Shown one piece after another: positions 15,226 through 24,548 of a stretch of DNA of 49,198 bases. The stretch comes from a virus. The notes beneath the pieces are model-generated. The model saw nothing but the letters and a program-made list of their open reading frames with translations. It had not been told where the DNA came from and made no database searches. Numbering within the stretch: position 1 is the first letter of the stretch; each line of letters opens with the position of its first letter. The translations under genes and the position numbers were made by a program. The DNA lies in the IMG/VR virus record IMGVR_UViG_3300014491_000005, positions 1-49,198 of that record, one strand, 5' to 3'.

Positions 15226-16467
15226 TCATATCCAGGCGTCCTGCCAGGCGATTTGAGCGGAAGCGCCCGGGTCGGCGTTGCCGCCGAGCTGGATCGTTGA
15301 AGGGCCGGGCGGGAGCGTCCACCAGGACGAGAACGGGTCCGCTGGCCGGTACGACGGGTTCGTGCCGGTCAGCGACAACTGGGCTTGCTGGACGCTGAAG
15401 TCGGCGACCAGGATCCCGCCGACGGGGACCACCAGGCCTGTCCACGAGACGGTCTGGCCGGTGGTGACGTTCGTCAGCGACGGGGACGTGACCGGCCCGG
15501 TGATCGTGATAACCGGCCTGGTCTCGAAGCTGCCGCCGTTGGTGGCCACGGCGCTGCCGCCGACCTGCTGCGCCGGCAGGGTGAACGGCACGGTGAACGG
15601 CACGGTGATACCGACTGGTGTGACGCTGGGCGCGGTGACCGGCAATGTCTGCTGCTGGACGCTGTATTTCCGGGGGTCCGGGGCGACCAGGCCAACAGTG
15701 AAGGTCACGTCCGCGAGGGTCGGGCAGCTTTCGGTGACCTTCCCGGACCGCCTGACCTGGATCTGTTTCGGGACCGGCTCGTTGTAGGTGAGCACCGCCA
15801 GGTCACTGACCGGCACCGCGGCCTGCAAAATGGCGCGGGCCAGGTCCCGGAGCGCCTGGGTCGGCGCCGACGCAGTAATCGTCCACGTCAAAGTGCGCGC
15901 CGCGTAATACTGCGGGCTCGGCCAGCCGCCGTGGTCACCGGATTTCGCGAGCACCCCAGCGCCTTGCACGTCCGGCCCGTCCCAGCCCTCCAGCTTCTGC
16001 CACAGCCAGCAGATGCCGTTGCCGTCGACAGCCCCGAAATCGATGGTGACCGGCTGGGCCGGGGTGCCCGCCGAAGGCGTGTAGGCGAGGCTGCCAGTCC
16101 AGTAGCCGACGTCCCCGGCAGGCACCTGCGGTGTGTAACCGCCCTGGACGGTGAAGTTCTCGACCGCCAGGAACGTGTCGCCGTCGAACACGACACTCCA
16201 GTTGGCCACATAGACGCCCTGGGATGCGTCGTACGGCACCGGCCAGATGAATGCGTACTGGCCTTCGGCGATCCGCCACACCTGCCCCGGGGTCGCTGTG
16301 GCCGCGCCTTGGTAGAGGATCGGGCCCGCGATGTCCGGGGCTAGCCCGACCTGCTGGCCGTAGGTGATGTCCAGCTGCACCGCATCCGGATCGGTCAGGA
16401 CCCCGTTCTCTTCGTTGAAGAAATCGAGGTACAGCGTCACCGGGTTACCGGCAGCGACAGTTGTCAC
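15226..16467 (-). CDS. Distal tail protein (Dit) with extra N-terminal domain
   Basis: A 413-residue protein. Residues about 1-110 (VTLYLDFFNEENGVLTDPDA onward) look like the BppU-type N-terminal domain used in baseplate proteins to hold receptor-binding parts. Residues about 115-413 fit the siphovirus tail-component (Dit) fold, with PKQIQVRRSGKV, TLADVTFTVGLVAPDPRKY and the C-terminal sandwich ending WWTLPPGPSTIQLGG. Dit forms the ring at the tail tip. Position directly after the tape measure gene supports the call. The GTG start follows GGAGGTGGTGACCG. Confidence 0.78.
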   Translation of the reverse strand: MTTVAAGNPVTLYLDFFNEENGVLTDPDAVQLDITYGQQVGLAPDIAGPILYQGAATATPGQVWRIAEGQYAFIWPVPYDASQGVYVANWSVVFDGDTFLAVENFTVQGGYTPQVPAGDVGYWTGSLAYTPSAGTPAQPVTIDFGAVDGNGICWLWQKLEGWDGPDVQGAGVLAKSGDHGGWPSPQYYAARTLTWTITASAPTQALRDLARAILQAAVPVSDLAVLTYNEPVPKQIQVRRSGKVTESCPTLADVTFTVGLVAPDPRKYSVQQQTLPVTAPSVTPVGITVPFTVPFTLPAQQVGGSAVATNGGSFETRPVITITGPVTSPSLTNVTTGQTVSWTGLVVPVGGILVADFSVQQAQLSLTGTNPSYRPADPFSSWWTLPPGPSTIQLGGNADPGASAQIAWQDAWI

Positions 16468-16511
16468 CGGTCACCACCTCCCGTATGCGCGGAAAGAGGG
16501 AGAGGGACCGG

Positions 16512-19500
16512 TCACACACCGCTGAGCGACATGGCCAGGTCACGTCGCATCTGCGCCTGCTGCTCCGGGGTCGGCAGCTGCGTCCCGATGAAGTTCTGCA
16601 CGACCTGCGGTTGCGCGGTCGCGCCGTCACCTCCCCGGCGTGCGCTGCTGGCAAGCTCGATCAGCGCTTGCGACTGCTGCGGTGTCAGAACCGCCTCGGG
16701 CTGGGTGAGCTGGTTGACCGGCCCCATCCCTGGCATCAGCCAGCCGCCCGAGTCGAACGACCCCCAGCCCATCGCCCGGTAGACCGCGTTCGCGGAAGAC
16801 ATGCGCTGAGGCAGCGTCGCCGACAGGTTCGCCGGCTTCTCGTAATAGTCCTGGTACAGCAGCGCCGCATTCGACGGGGACGTCGCCCGGTTCACCAGCG
16901 ACGGGCCGCCGCCCCACGACAGGATCGCCTGCAACTGCGTCATCAGGTCCGCCTGCACGTCTCCCGTGATGTAGCCGGGCGGGTAAGGCGTCCACTGGAT
17001 CAGGCCGCCACCGCCGCCACCGCCGATCTCCAGCTGTTCCGGGTTGCCGCTCGACTCGGCGTCGATGTTCCCCGCGACGCCCGCCGCGGCGAACTTCGTG
17101 AACCCGTTCGCGGCGAGGTAGCTCGCGATCGTCTTCCAGTTCTCCGGAAGACCACCAACCGCGCTGGAGCCACCTCCCGGCAACTTCCCTGTCCCGCCGC
17201 CGATCGCGTTCATCACGGCGTGGCCGATGTCCTTGACCATGGCCGCTGGGATACCGGTCATGACCTTGCCCAGATCCCCGGTGGCGTTCGTCCCGACCGC
17301 ACCGGACAGCAGGTCAGATACCGCCTTGGCCGGGTCGGTGGCGAACTCGGCCGTGAACTTGGCGCCGGACATGATCGCGTGCCCGAGGCCGGTAACCGCG
17401 CTGCCGATGTCGCCGAGGACACCACCGCCGGAAAACCCGGCCGCGTGCTCCCCCAGCCGCATCGCATGCCGGCGGACCTCGCGGGTGACCATCTTCCCGA
17501 GATGACCGCCGCTGCTGCCCTGGCTCCCCGGCGAACTGCCCTGACTGCCCGTCGAGCTGTTCGGCGGGTACTGCTTGTTCAGGGCGTGGACCGTGCCGGG
17601 CCCGATCGCCTTCGTGGCCTGCGGGGTCAGGACACTTTCACCGGGTGACAGCATCGCCGGTACCGTGTCGTGGCCCGGCGAATAGCCGGGGATGACGCCA
17701 CCAGCCGCGAGCGGGCTAATCTTCGGCAGTTTCAGCGACCCGAGCCCGATCGCGCCAACAACGTCATTCCAGAGCTTCAGGATCCCGTCGTCATAAACGG
17801 TCGAGATCAAAAAATTCACCGGCGTTTTGAAGACGGATTCCATCCCGCCCCAGATACGGCCCAGGTCGCTGACCAGCTGTGTAAAGCCTTCCCGGGTGTC
17901 TGAGATCCACGGGGCGAGCACGTCGTCCCACAGCCACGTCACAACGGTCGCGATAGCGTGGAATGCGGTGTCGATCCCCTGCCACATCGGGTAAATCTGC
18001 TCGCGGTAAAAATCGAGCGCCAGCGTCCCTACCGTCTGGAAAAACGGGTCCAGCACGTTGTGCCAGACATCGAGGGTCCAGTTCTTGACGTCGGTGAAGA
18101 CCTGCTTCCAGTGGGTCGCCAAGAGCACGATCCCGGCCACCAGCAGGGCGATGCCGGCGGCGATGCCGAGAGTCGCCAGGTTTTCCGCGACGAACGCGGC
18201 CGTCGCCGATGCGGCCTCGGCGATGTTCTGCGCGATGAACGCGGCGGTGGCTACGGCATGCTCCGCGATCCATGCGCCGGTCGCGATCATGGCGTCCCGG
18301 ATCCGGAACGCATAGTCGACGACGAACGCGCCCACTGAAGATCCGGCGTTGGCCATGGTCGAGCCGAATTTGGAACCGAAACCGGCGATGGTCCCGGCCG
18401 CGCTGGAAGCGAACCCGGAGATTGCCTGCCCGGCGCTGGACAGGGCCGGCCCGAATGTCTCCTTCACCACGCCCGGCAGGGCCTTCCCCGCGGCCGTGAA
18501 GGGCGATAGCAGCTTCCCGGCCCCCGTCTTGGCCAGCTCGGCTAGCGGCTTGGCGATGAAGTCCGGGAGAACCTTCTGGAGCCCCTTGATCGCGATCAGG
18601 CCGGCCAGAACGTCACCGATGGCCTTGGCGAGCGCGCCGTTCGGGTGGGCGCTCAGGATGTGGGTCAGCGGCGTGAGCACCTGGGCTATCAGGCCGATCA
18701 TGCGGCCCAGGGGCGGCCCGATTGCGGCGATGACGTGCCCGGCGGCGGTGAGGAACTGGTTGATTTGCTTCGTGTACGGGGCGAGCCCGGCCGCGAGACC
18801 GGTGAGCCCGTGTGCGAACCCGGCCAGGAGGTTAGCCAGCCCGGTTACCGCGCCCGGCGCCGACCCGATCCGGGCTAGCTCTTGGATGAACTGTGCGAAC
18901 GCGGGCAGGACGATGTTGGCGAACTGGATCCCGTTGCTGATCAGCCCGTCGAGGACGTGCGCGAACGCGGGGGTCTGCATTTGCTTGCCGAATGCCCCGA
19001 AGGCGCTGCTCATGGCGTTACCCATGCGGGATACGCCCTGGTCGACGGTGGGCAGCAGCTTGGCGATGCCGTCTAGCCAGACCGTGAACCCGGGCAGGAC
19101 CGCGGTCTGTGCGGCGTCTTCGAGGGCCCGGAACGCGCCCTTCATGCCGAGGATCTGGTTAACGAACGCCCGGCCGGCCGGGGTCAGCCGGCCCATGTAC
19201 TTCTGGAACTCGTTAGCGGCCTGGTTGCTGGTCGACAGGGTGGCCGCCCACTGAAGCTGCTGCTCCTTCAGCGTGTTCGTCAGGTTGAGCTGCGCGATCG
19301 AGACGTTCTGCGCGTCCCGCATCTGCGTGTAGGCGGCCTGCTCCTGGGCCGCCGACACCTGCATTTGCGCTTCTTTGACCTGCGCCGCGTTGTTCAGCTC
19401 GGTGTTGGTCAGGTTCCGTTGCGCGTCCGCGTACTGCATCTGGGAGTCGGTCTGGGCGTACTGCGCGGCGGTCACAGCCTGCTTGGCCTGGATGACTTCC

Positions 19501-20753
19501 TGGCTGCCGGCGACGCCTTGCTTGTTGGCCAGGTTCGCGGCGGTCTGCGCGTCGGTTGCCTGATCCTGGGCGTCCTTGAGCTGCTGCTGCGCCTGCACGA
19601 TCGCGAGCGCCGCCTGCGCCCGGTTGATGCTCGTCGAATAAGCGTTCTGATCGACGAGCATCTGGTTGTAGGTCGCCTGCTGTATCGCCAGCTGCGCGGC
19701 CTGGACACTGATGTTGGAGTCGGCGAGCTGGTCGTTCAGCTGGACGATCGTTTCCCGGGCCGTGACCCACGCCTGAGTCAGGTTGTACTGGGCTTCGCTG
19801 AGCCCGTAGTTGGCCTGCTGGACGCCCTGCTGAGCCTGGGTGACGGACTGGAGCGCCTGGACCTGCGATGCTGCCGCGTTCCGTTCGACGCTGGCCAAAT
19901 TCATCTCGGCCTGCTCGATCGACTGCGCCGACGTGATCGCGTCCTGGGCGGCCTGCTCGTGCGCGACACCGATCGACTGCTGCGCCTGCTGGACCGCGAC
20001 CGAATTACTGAACTGCGTGGACGCCATCTGGGCGCCGGTCAGGCCGACGTTCTCGCTGGCCTGGTGCGCCGCGGACAGGGCCTTCCCGATGCCGCCGAAC
20101 GCGAGACCGCCGACCCCGGCGAGGAGGCCCATACCGGTCGCTGCACCGGCCAGGCCCGGCATGAGCATTCCGCCGCCGATCGCGGCCAGGCCGAGGAGAC
20201 TGCCGCCCTCACCGCCGCCGCCTTCGCCGGCCCCGCCCCCACCGCCAGAGCCGCCGCCGGATCCGCCTAGATTGGCGCTGGCCGACTGGCTGTTGAACGC
20301 CGCGAGACGGGCCTCTGCCGCGTCCATCTTGGCGTCGAAATCGGCGTCTTCCAGGTCCAGGCGAGGCCGCGCTGACCTGGAATCAAGGTCGTCGAGCTTG
20401 GCGTTAGCGTCGTCGGCCTTAGTCCTGAGATCGCCGTCATCGAGATCGGCGCGGGGGCGGGCGGTCTTGGAATCGAGGTCATCGAGCTTGGCCTTGGCGT
20501 CGTCGACCTTCCCGGTCAGGTCCGCGTCGTCCAGGTCCGCGCGAGGCCGGGCGGTCTTCCCGCTGAGGTCGTCGACCTTGCCCTTGGCCTCGCTGACCTT
20601 GGCGTCCAGATCGTCGGTGTCGGCGCCGATCTTGACCTTGGCCTCAACCCCGGCAGTGGCCTCTTCGAGCTTTTCCTCCAGCTCCTCTTTGAAGCCGTCC
20701 GTGTCCGGGCTGACCTGCACATACGCCGTGGCAATCCGGAATCCTTCGGCCAT
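16512..20753 (-). CDS. Tape measure protein with tail lysozyme domain
   Basis: At 1413 residues this is the longest gene. Residues about 40-150 contain three 35-residue repeats (KLDDLDSKTARPRADLDD). A Gly-rich linker and hydrophobic segment (about 165-230) and long coiled coils (240-520) follow; further hydrophobic stretches (around 840-900) would insert into the membrane. GGVIPGYSPGHDTVPAMLSP (about 1015-1035) is a motif typical of tape measures. Residues about 1200-1317 resemble a phage tail lysozyme (ASYLAANGFTKFAAAGVAGN, DAESSGNPEQL, GLIQWTP), where E in DAESSGN is the expected acid catalyst. At about 1.5 angstrom per residue the tail would be near 210 nm. Confidence 0.93.
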   Translation of the reverse strand: MAEGFRIATAYVQVSPDTDGFKEELEEKLEEATAGVEAKVKIGADTDDLDAKVSEAKGKVDDLSGKTARPRADLDDADLTGKVDDAKAKLDDLDSKTARPRADLDDGDLRTKADDANAKLDDLDSRSARPRLDLEDADFDAKMDAAEARLAAFNSQSASANLGGSGGGSGGGGGAGEGGGGEGGSLLGLAAIGGGMLMPGLAGAATGMGLLAGVGGLAFGGIGKALSAAHQASENVGLTGAQMASTQFSNSVAVQQAQQSIGVAHEQAAQDAITSAQSIEQAEMNLASVERNAAASQVQALQSVTQAQQGVQQANYGLSEAQYNLTQAWVTARETIVQLNDQLADSNISVQAAQLAIQQATYNQMLVDQNAYSTSINRAQAALAIVQAQQQLKDAQDQATDAQTAANLANKQGVAGSQEVIQAKQAVTAAQYAQTDSQMQYADAQRNLTNTELNNAAQVKEAQMQVSAAQEQAAYTQMRDAQNVSIAQLNLTNTLKEQQLQWAATLSTSNQAANEFQKYMGRLTPAGRAFVNQILGMKGAFRALEDAAQTAVLPGFTVWLDGIAKLLPTVDQGVSRMGNAMSSAFGAFGKQMQTPAFAHVLDGLISNGIQFANIVLPAFAQFIQELARIGSAPGAVTGLANLLAGFAHGLTGLAAGLAPYTKQINQFLTAAGHVIAAIGPPLGRMIGLIAQVLTPLTHILSAHPNGALAKAIGDVLAGLIAIKGLQKVLPDFIAKPLAELAKTGAGKLLSPFTAAGKALPGVVKETFGPALSSAGQAISGFASSAAGTIAGFGSKFGSTMANAGSSVGAFVVDYAFRIRDAMIATGAWIAEHAVATAAFIAQNIAEAASATAAFVAENLATLGIAAGIALLVAGIVLLATHWKQVFTDVKNWTLDVWHNVLDPFFQTVGTLALDFYREQIYPMWQGIDTAFHAIATVVTWLWDDVLAPWISDTREGFTQLVSDLGRIWGGMESVFKTPVNFLISTVYDDGILKLWNDVVGAIGLGSLKLPKISPLAAGGVIPGYSPGHDTVPAMLSPGESVLTPQATKAIGPGTVHALNKQYPPNSSTGSQGSSPGSQGSSGGHLGKMVTREVRRHAMRLGEHAAGFSGGGVLGDIGSAVTGLGHAIMSGAKFTAEFATDPAKAVSDLLSGAVGTNATGDLGKVMTGIPAAMVKDIGHAVMNAIGGGTGKLPGGGSSAVGGLPENWKTIASYLAANGFTKFAAAGVAGNIDAESSGNPEQLEIGGGGGGGLIQWTPYPPGYITGDVQADLMTQLQAILSWGGGPSLVNRATSPSNAALLYQDYYEKPANLSATLPQRMSSANAVYRAMGWGSFDSGGWLMPGMGPVNQLTQPEAVLTPQQSQALIELASSARRGGDGATAQPQVVQNFIGTQLPTPEQQAQMRRDLAMSLSGV

Positions 20754-20759
20754 GCCAGC

Positions 20760-21565
20760 TCACCCGCTTCCGCCTTCGGGTTTGCCGGCATTACCGAACG
20801 TGAAGATCCCTTTGAACGCGCCGTCCAGGGACAGCGCGCCACGGGTGGCGGGCACCACCCGCCGCGCCGCGGACGGGGACGCTGTGCGGTCCCCCAGTCC
20901 CCCAGCCGCGTGTGGCCACTGGCCCTCTTGCCCGGGGTTCTCCTCGGCTTGCTGCTGCGCCATGAGCGCCGCCCGGACCGCGCCCTGGTAGGCGGGCAGC
21001 CGCCAGGCGAGCCGGAAGAACACCGGCCCCCGCATGACCGTGATGTCCCGGATGTGGTGGAGCACCGAGAAGTCGGACGCCAGGTCATCGAGATGGTCGA
21101 GGACCCACAGCAGTTGCCCTAGCCGCGGCCAGAGGGGGTTTTTGGGTCCTCCATCGCCCCGAACGCCAGGTCCGTGCACACCTTCAGCACGTGGTTGTAC
21201 TGGGCGGTTTTGAGGCCCTGATAGGCACGGAGCGCCGCGTGGCCGTCCTCACCGAGCATGGTGTCCAGCAGCCACCGGTTCGCCCGGTGCTCCGCGTACG
21301 GCTTGCCGTCCGCGAGGATGGCCAGCGCTTCGACACCGACGCTCTGCGGCGGGTTCGCCCACACGCAATACTCGTCGTCGTCGATGTAAAACAGCGGCTC
21401 CCAGACCGGCGTCTCAACATCGTCGCTGGACAGGCGAAGGACCGGGATCGACGCCGGGGTCGCTGACGGCTCGTCCCGCCTGACCATCCGCGCTGGTGCA
21501 CTGGCCCGGCCGCCCGGGGTACGGCCACGGGGTGTGGTTTTACCTGCTACAGCCCTGGCCGCCAT
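20760..21565 (-). CDS. Tail assembly chaperone, frameshifted long product (gpGT-like)
   Basis: The long form of the tail chaperone. Translation starts at the ATG at 21565, reads the short chaperone frame to the slippery CCCAAAA (21146-21140), slips back one base and continues in the second frame to the stop at 20760, giving about 268 residues. The second-frame part has LGQLLWVLDHLDDLASDFSV and DITVMRGPVFFRLAWRLPAY, the pattern of T-domain extensions in actinophages (Trp/Leu-rich helix followed by basic A/Q-rich tail). It has no convincing start of its own. The fused protein binds the tape measure during tail assembly in the lambda model. Confidence 0.8.
21119..21565 (-). CDS. Tail assembly chaperone, short product (gpG-like)
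   Basis: A 148-residue protein made without the frameshift. A basic N-terminus (ARAVAGKTTPRGRTPGGRA) is followed by a helical domain with PVWEPLFYIDDDEYCVWANP and LDTMLGEDGHAALRAYQGLK, typical of the short tail chaperones of actinophages. It starts as TGATG over the major tail protein stop. The stop (TAG, 21121-21119) lies a few codons after the slippery site. Confidence 0.8.
   Translation of the reverse strand: MAARAVAGKTTPRGRTPGGRASAPARMVRRDEPSATPASIPVLRLSSDDVETPVWEPLFYIDDDEYCVWANPPQSVGVEALAILADGKPYAEHRANRWLLDTMLGEDGHAALRAYQGLKTAQYNHVLKVCTDLAFGAMEDPKTPSGRG
21140..21146 (-). other. Programmed -1 ribosomal frameshift site
   Basis: On the minus strand the heptamer is C CCA AAA in the zero frame, so both tRNAs can re-pair as CCC AAA after a one-base backward slip. 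It sits about 20 bases before the zero-frame stop and inside the overlap with the downstream frame, between major tail and tape measure genes, where this device is conserved in siphoviruses. Confidence 0.82.
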
Positions 21566-22155
21566 CACTGCTCCTGGTCGACGATGTGAACGGGGTTGAT
21601 GGTGTCGGAGACGTAGTAGACGTTCCACGTGGTGTCGATCGCCTGCTGGGTCTTCTTGTCGTAGGCGAGCCCGACCTTGGCGGTCGACAGGACCTTCCGG
21701 ACGATGATCCGGCGGAGCGCCGGTTCCCCCGTCTCGAGCATGGGAGCCCAGCCATCGATGAGGATGGCCATGTACTTCGGCTGCGTGGAGGCCTTCCCGA
21801 CCGGAATGTCGAGGGTCGAGTACCCGGTTCCGGCGACGGGCTGCGCGATGTTGTTCAGCGCCGAGGCGATGTTCTGGAGCGTGATCTCGGCGAGTTTCGC
21901 GGTCACGCTCATCTTGACTTCGGTCGCGCGGGCGCCGACACCCATGAGCACCTGGTCCACGGTGAGATCGGTGTACGTGGTGTCGATCTCGAACGTCACA
22001 CCGCCATCGGTGCCGCCGACGTCGACCCACGGTGCGCCGGGCGGGTTGGTGTCGCCGTCCGGGGTGACCGCGCTGTCAGGCGGTTCGGTCGCGCCGAGCA
22101 GCGCGAGGTACATGTCACAGGGACCGAGGACAAGGTTGGTGGCGTCAACTGCCAT
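21565..22155 (-). CDS. Major tail protein
   Basis: A 196-residue protein (VDATNLVLGPCDMYLALLGA, TDGGVTFEIDTTYTDLTVDQ, VKMSVTAKLAEITLQNIASA, WNVYYVSDTINPV) with the alternating strand pattern and length of siphovirus tube proteins. It directly precedes the tail chaperone and tape measure genes, the canonical place for the major tail protein. Its 5' side carries a terminator (22190-22214), so it may be read partly from a promoter I cannot identify or by read-through. Confidence 0.85.
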   Translation of the reverse strand: MAVDATNLVLGPCDMYLALLGATEPPDSAVTPDGDTNPPGAPWVDVGGTDGGVTFEIDTTYTDLTVDQVLMGVGARATEVKMSVTAKLAEITLQNIASALNNIAQPVAGTGYSTLDIPVGKASTQPKYMAILIDGWAPMLETGEPALRRIIVRKVLSTAKVGLAYDKKTQQAIDTTWNVYYVSDTINPVHIVDQEQ

Positions 22156-22189
22156 GCTGGATCACCTTCAGAGCCGGGGTGCGGGCATG

Positions 22190-22214
22190 AAAAAAGCCCG
22201 CACGGCGGCGGGCT
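22190..22214 (-). terminator. Intercistronic rho-independent terminator
   Basis: On the minus strand AGCCCGC (22214-22208) pairs with GCGGGCT (22201-22195), followed by six T residues (22195-22190) and CATGCCCGC. A good terminator, placed between the 123-residue gene and the major tail gene. Confidence 0.7.
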
Positions 22215-22238
22215 GAGGTCTGGTGCGGTAGCGGCAGG

Positions 22239-22610
22239 TCAGGCGACGCCGTGGGGTCGCAGGACGGCGACGGACACGCCGGTCGAGACGGAAAAGTCCA
22301 GCTCGACGTCGAGGGTGCCGTCCTGCCTGTCGTAGTCGGACGGGTACAGGCCGAAGATGTACAGGCCGTTCGCGGCGAGCGTCCCGGACGGGACACCAGG
22401 CGGGGACTGGCCCTCGATTTCCGTGCCGATCTGGCTCGTGATCACGGTCGCGGTCGTCCCGACCTGGACGACTACGAGGTCGTGGAGGGTGTTCTCGAAC
22501 AGGACTCCCGTGTTCGCACCGAGGGCCCCGGCCGCGAGCGCCGCGGTGAGGCTGGACGGGTTCGCGCCGCCCGGCGCGAGGATCGTGGGCTGCAAGGTGA
22601 GCAGGCTCAT
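22239..22610 (-). CDS. Small virion-type protein
   Basis: A 123-residue beta-rich protein (LLTLQPTILAPGGANPSSLT, TVITSQIGTEIEGQSPPGVP, LDVELDFSVSTGVSVAVLRP). Style and position resemble the protein at 27889-28326 and small head-tail or decoration proteins of actinophages. Its start overlaps the 75-residue gene's stop as ATGA and a terminator follows it. Possible roles are tail completion or decoration; no family identified. Confidence 0.68.
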   Translation of the reverse strand: MSLLTLQPTILAPGGANPSSLTAALAAGALGANTGVLFENTLHDLVVVQVGTTATVITSQIGTEIEGQSPPGVPSGTLAANGLYIFGLYPSDYDRQDGTLDVELDFSVSTGVSVAVLRPHGVA

Positions 22611-22834
22611 GGCGTGTCCTTTCCGGGCGCGCCCGCGCCCTTGTCGCCCGGCTTCGCGGCGGCCGCCGCGGTGGCCGGGGCGTGGCCAGGGTTGTTCTCG
22701 TCGCCGGCGAGGAGGCCCTGTCGGCGCAAGGCGGAGACTTCGCGGGGATCGACCTCGATCGGGTCGCGGAACATGGTGACGCGGACCTTCACGCGGCCAG
22801 GTGCGGCACCAGGTGTGGCTTCTGCCTGCGGCAT
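22607..22834 (-). CDS. 75-residue hypothetical protein
   Basis: The ATG at 22834 follows AAGGAGG at six bases, which fixes this frame. The core RVKVRVTMFRDPIEVDPREV and SALRRQGLL is a short beta-helix motif seen in small actinophage neck-region proteins, followed by an Ala/Gly/Pro-rich tail (HAPATAAAAAKPGDKGAGAP). It ends in an ATGA overlap. Function unknown. Confidence 0.65.
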   Translation of the reverse strand: MPQAEATPGAAPGRVKVRVTMFRDPIEVDPREVSALRRQGLLAGDENNPGHAPATAAAAAKPGDKGAGAPGKDTP

Positions 22835-22851
22835 TCCTGTCCTCCTTCGTG

Positions 22852-23349
22852 CTACGGGATGCGGTCGCCCACGGTGATCCAGGTCAGGCCCATGTCGGCC
22901 TGGTAGCAGGCATAGTCGCCGGGGTCGGCGTAGATACGGCGGAACGTCTGCGCCATGTAGGCGCCCTGCACGACTGCAGGCGGATAAGCGCGGCCGTTGA
23001 CGTTGATGGTCAGCAGCCGGTTGACGCCCTTCCGCTGCCAGACGGCCCGCTGGATCGCGGACGCGAGCGCGCGGGCCATCAGCCAGGGCGGGTCGTCGCT
23101 TCCGGGCACCGCGGCCCAGCACTTCACTTCCATCACAGGCCGGTTGACCGGCAGCATGTCGTCCGGCGTGCCGCCCACCGAGGCGACGGTCACGAACCCC
23201 GTCCGGAGCCACGCCGCTGGTTTGCCGTGCTCGTCGGTGTCGGGCGGCAGCTGCGCGCCGGTCATCTCCGCAGTGAAACCGGGGATGGTGGCGATCCACG
23301 CGGCAGTCACCAGCTCGTCGTCGTTATCGAGGGGTAGCGGAGGTGTCAC
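22852..23349 (-). CDS. Tail terminator-like neck protein
   Basis: A 165-residue protein (LVTAAWIATIPGFTAEMTGA, NRPVMEVKCWAAVPGSDDPP, WLMARALASAIQRAVW, FRRIYADPGDYACYQADMGL). Position between the HK97 gp10-like protein and the tail tube genes, and the mix of a mid helix with flanking strands, match tail-terminator or minor neck proteins. It is now separated from its upstream neighbour by the 2.5-kb plus-strand propeller insertion. The GTG at 23349 has only a weak GGGGGTGAG upstream, and the insertion may have replaced the original 5' context. Confidence 0.68.
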   Translation of the reverse strand: MTPPLPLDNDDELVTAAWIATIPGFTAEMTGAQLPPDTDEHGKPAAWLRTGFVTVASVGGTPDDMLPVNRPVMEVKCWAAVPGSDDPPWLMARALASAIQRAVWQRKGVNRLLTINVNGRAYPPAVVQGAYMAQTFRRIYADPGDYACYQADMGLTWITVGDRIP

Positions 23350-23400
23350 CGGTGCTCACCCCCGGGGTTCAAGGGGGCGCGAATGCGGTTCCCACGTTTC

Positions 23401-23420
23401 GATTACGTAAAGTAATATCT
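23401..23420 (+). promoter_or_regulatory. Conserved AT-rich leader element, copy A
   Basis: GATTACGTAAAGTAATATCT contains the perfect palindrome TTACGTAA and an ATTAC/GTAAT dyad. It is a sharp AT-rich island in very GC-rich DNA, identical at 24636-24655, 104 bases upstream of both propeller genes. TAATAT could serve as a -10 element; no clear -35 is seen. Probably promoter or operator. Confidence 0.55.
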
Positions 23421-23504
23421 GGTTGCTTTGAGTGGGATGGTGTGTGGGCGGGGCCTGGCCATTTCCGCCGGGACGAGGGGCCATGGCCCATGGGGGGAGA
23501 GGTT

Positions 23505-24548
23505 ATGCGTGTGCGGGGAGGCGTTCGCGGTGCTGCTGGGCTGGGTGGGTGGTTGTCCGCGCGCGGATGGTGCGCCGGCCTGGTGGCGGTGGTGGTGGGG
23601 ATGCCGCTGGTGACGGCGGCGCATGCTCCGGCGGCGGTTCGTTACCGGGTGACCCGCACCATCCCCGTGGGCTCATACCCGCGGGGGGTGGCGGTGGATC
23701 CCGCAGCCCGCGCCGTCTACGTGGCCAACGACGGCGATAGCTGGAGCGATGGCACGGTGTCGGTGATCGATGCGGCTACCGGCACCGTGACCCGCACCAT
23801 CCGCGTGGGCATCGACTCGATGAGCGTGGCGGTGGATCCCGTTGCCAGCAACGTCTACGTGGCCAACTATTTGGCTGGCACGGTATCGGTGATCGATGAG
23901 GCCACCGGCACCGTGACCCGCACAATCCCCGTGGGCTCCGACCCAGTGGCGGTGGCGGTGGATCCCGCGGCCCGCACCGTCTACGTGGCCAACACCGACG
24001 GCACGGTGTCGGTGATCGATGCGGCTACCGGCACCGTGACCCGCACCATCCCCGTGGGCGGCAGCCCGGCCGCGGTGGCAGTGGACCCCGTGGCCCGCAC
24101 CATCTACGTGGCCCACGACGACGCCGGCCTGAGCGATGGCACGGTGTCGGTGATCGATGCGGCTACCGGCACCGTGACCCGCACCATCCTCGTGGGCCAC
24201 TTCCCGGCCGCGGTGGCAGTGGATTCCGCGGCCCGCACCGTCTACGTGCCCAACTCCAGCGATGGCACGGTGTCGGTGATCGATGCGGCTACCGGCACGG
24301 TGACCCGCACCATCCTCGTGGGCCCTGACCCGGAGGCGGTGGCGGTGGATTCCGCCGCCCGCGCCGTCTACGTGGCCGTCGCCGGCGATCACGCCGTGTC
24401 GGTGATCGATGCGGCCACCGGCACCGTGACCGGGACCATCCCGGTGGGCTCATTGCCGGACGGGGTGGCGGTGGATCCCTGTACCCACACGGTCTACGTG
24501 ACCAACTTGCTCAGTAACTCGGTGTCGGTGATCAGCCCGTCTATGTGA
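23505..24548 (+). CDS. Secreted seven-bladed YVTN beta-propeller protein A
   Basis: A 347-residue protein. Residues 1-42 form a signal peptide: Arg-rich n-region, hydrophobic core CAGLVAVVVGMPLVTAA and a probable cut after AHA. The rest is seven 42-residue YVTN repeats (TVSVIDAATGTVTRTIPVG ... VAVD-x-AARTVYVAN). The last copy ends SVSVISPSM and the first begins at VRYRVTRTIPVG, so N- and C-terminal strands complete one blade, the usual closure of a propeller. No LPxTG or lipobox, so it should be released extracellularly or bind the wall non-covalently. It is on the plus strand within minus-strand neck genes, has GGGGAGAGG before its ATG, and is 70-80 percent alike by eye with copy B. Confidence 0.85.
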   Translation: MRVRGGVRGAAGLGGWLSARGWCAGLVAVVVGMPLVTAAHAPAAVRYRVTRTIPVGSYPRGVAVDPAARAVYVANDGDSWSDGTVSVIDAATGTVTRTIRVGIDSMSVAVDPVASNVYVANYLAGTVSVIDEATGTVTRTIPVGSDPVAVAVDPAARTVYVANTDGTVSVIDAATGTVTRTIPVGGSPAAVAVDPVARTIYVAHDDAGLSDGTVSVIDAATGTVTRTILVGHFPAAVAVDSAARTVYVPNSSDGTVSVIDAATGTVTRTILVGPDPEAVAVDSAARAVYVAVAGDHAVSVIDAATGTVTGTIPVGSLPDGVAVDPCTHTVYVTNLLSNSVSVISPSM

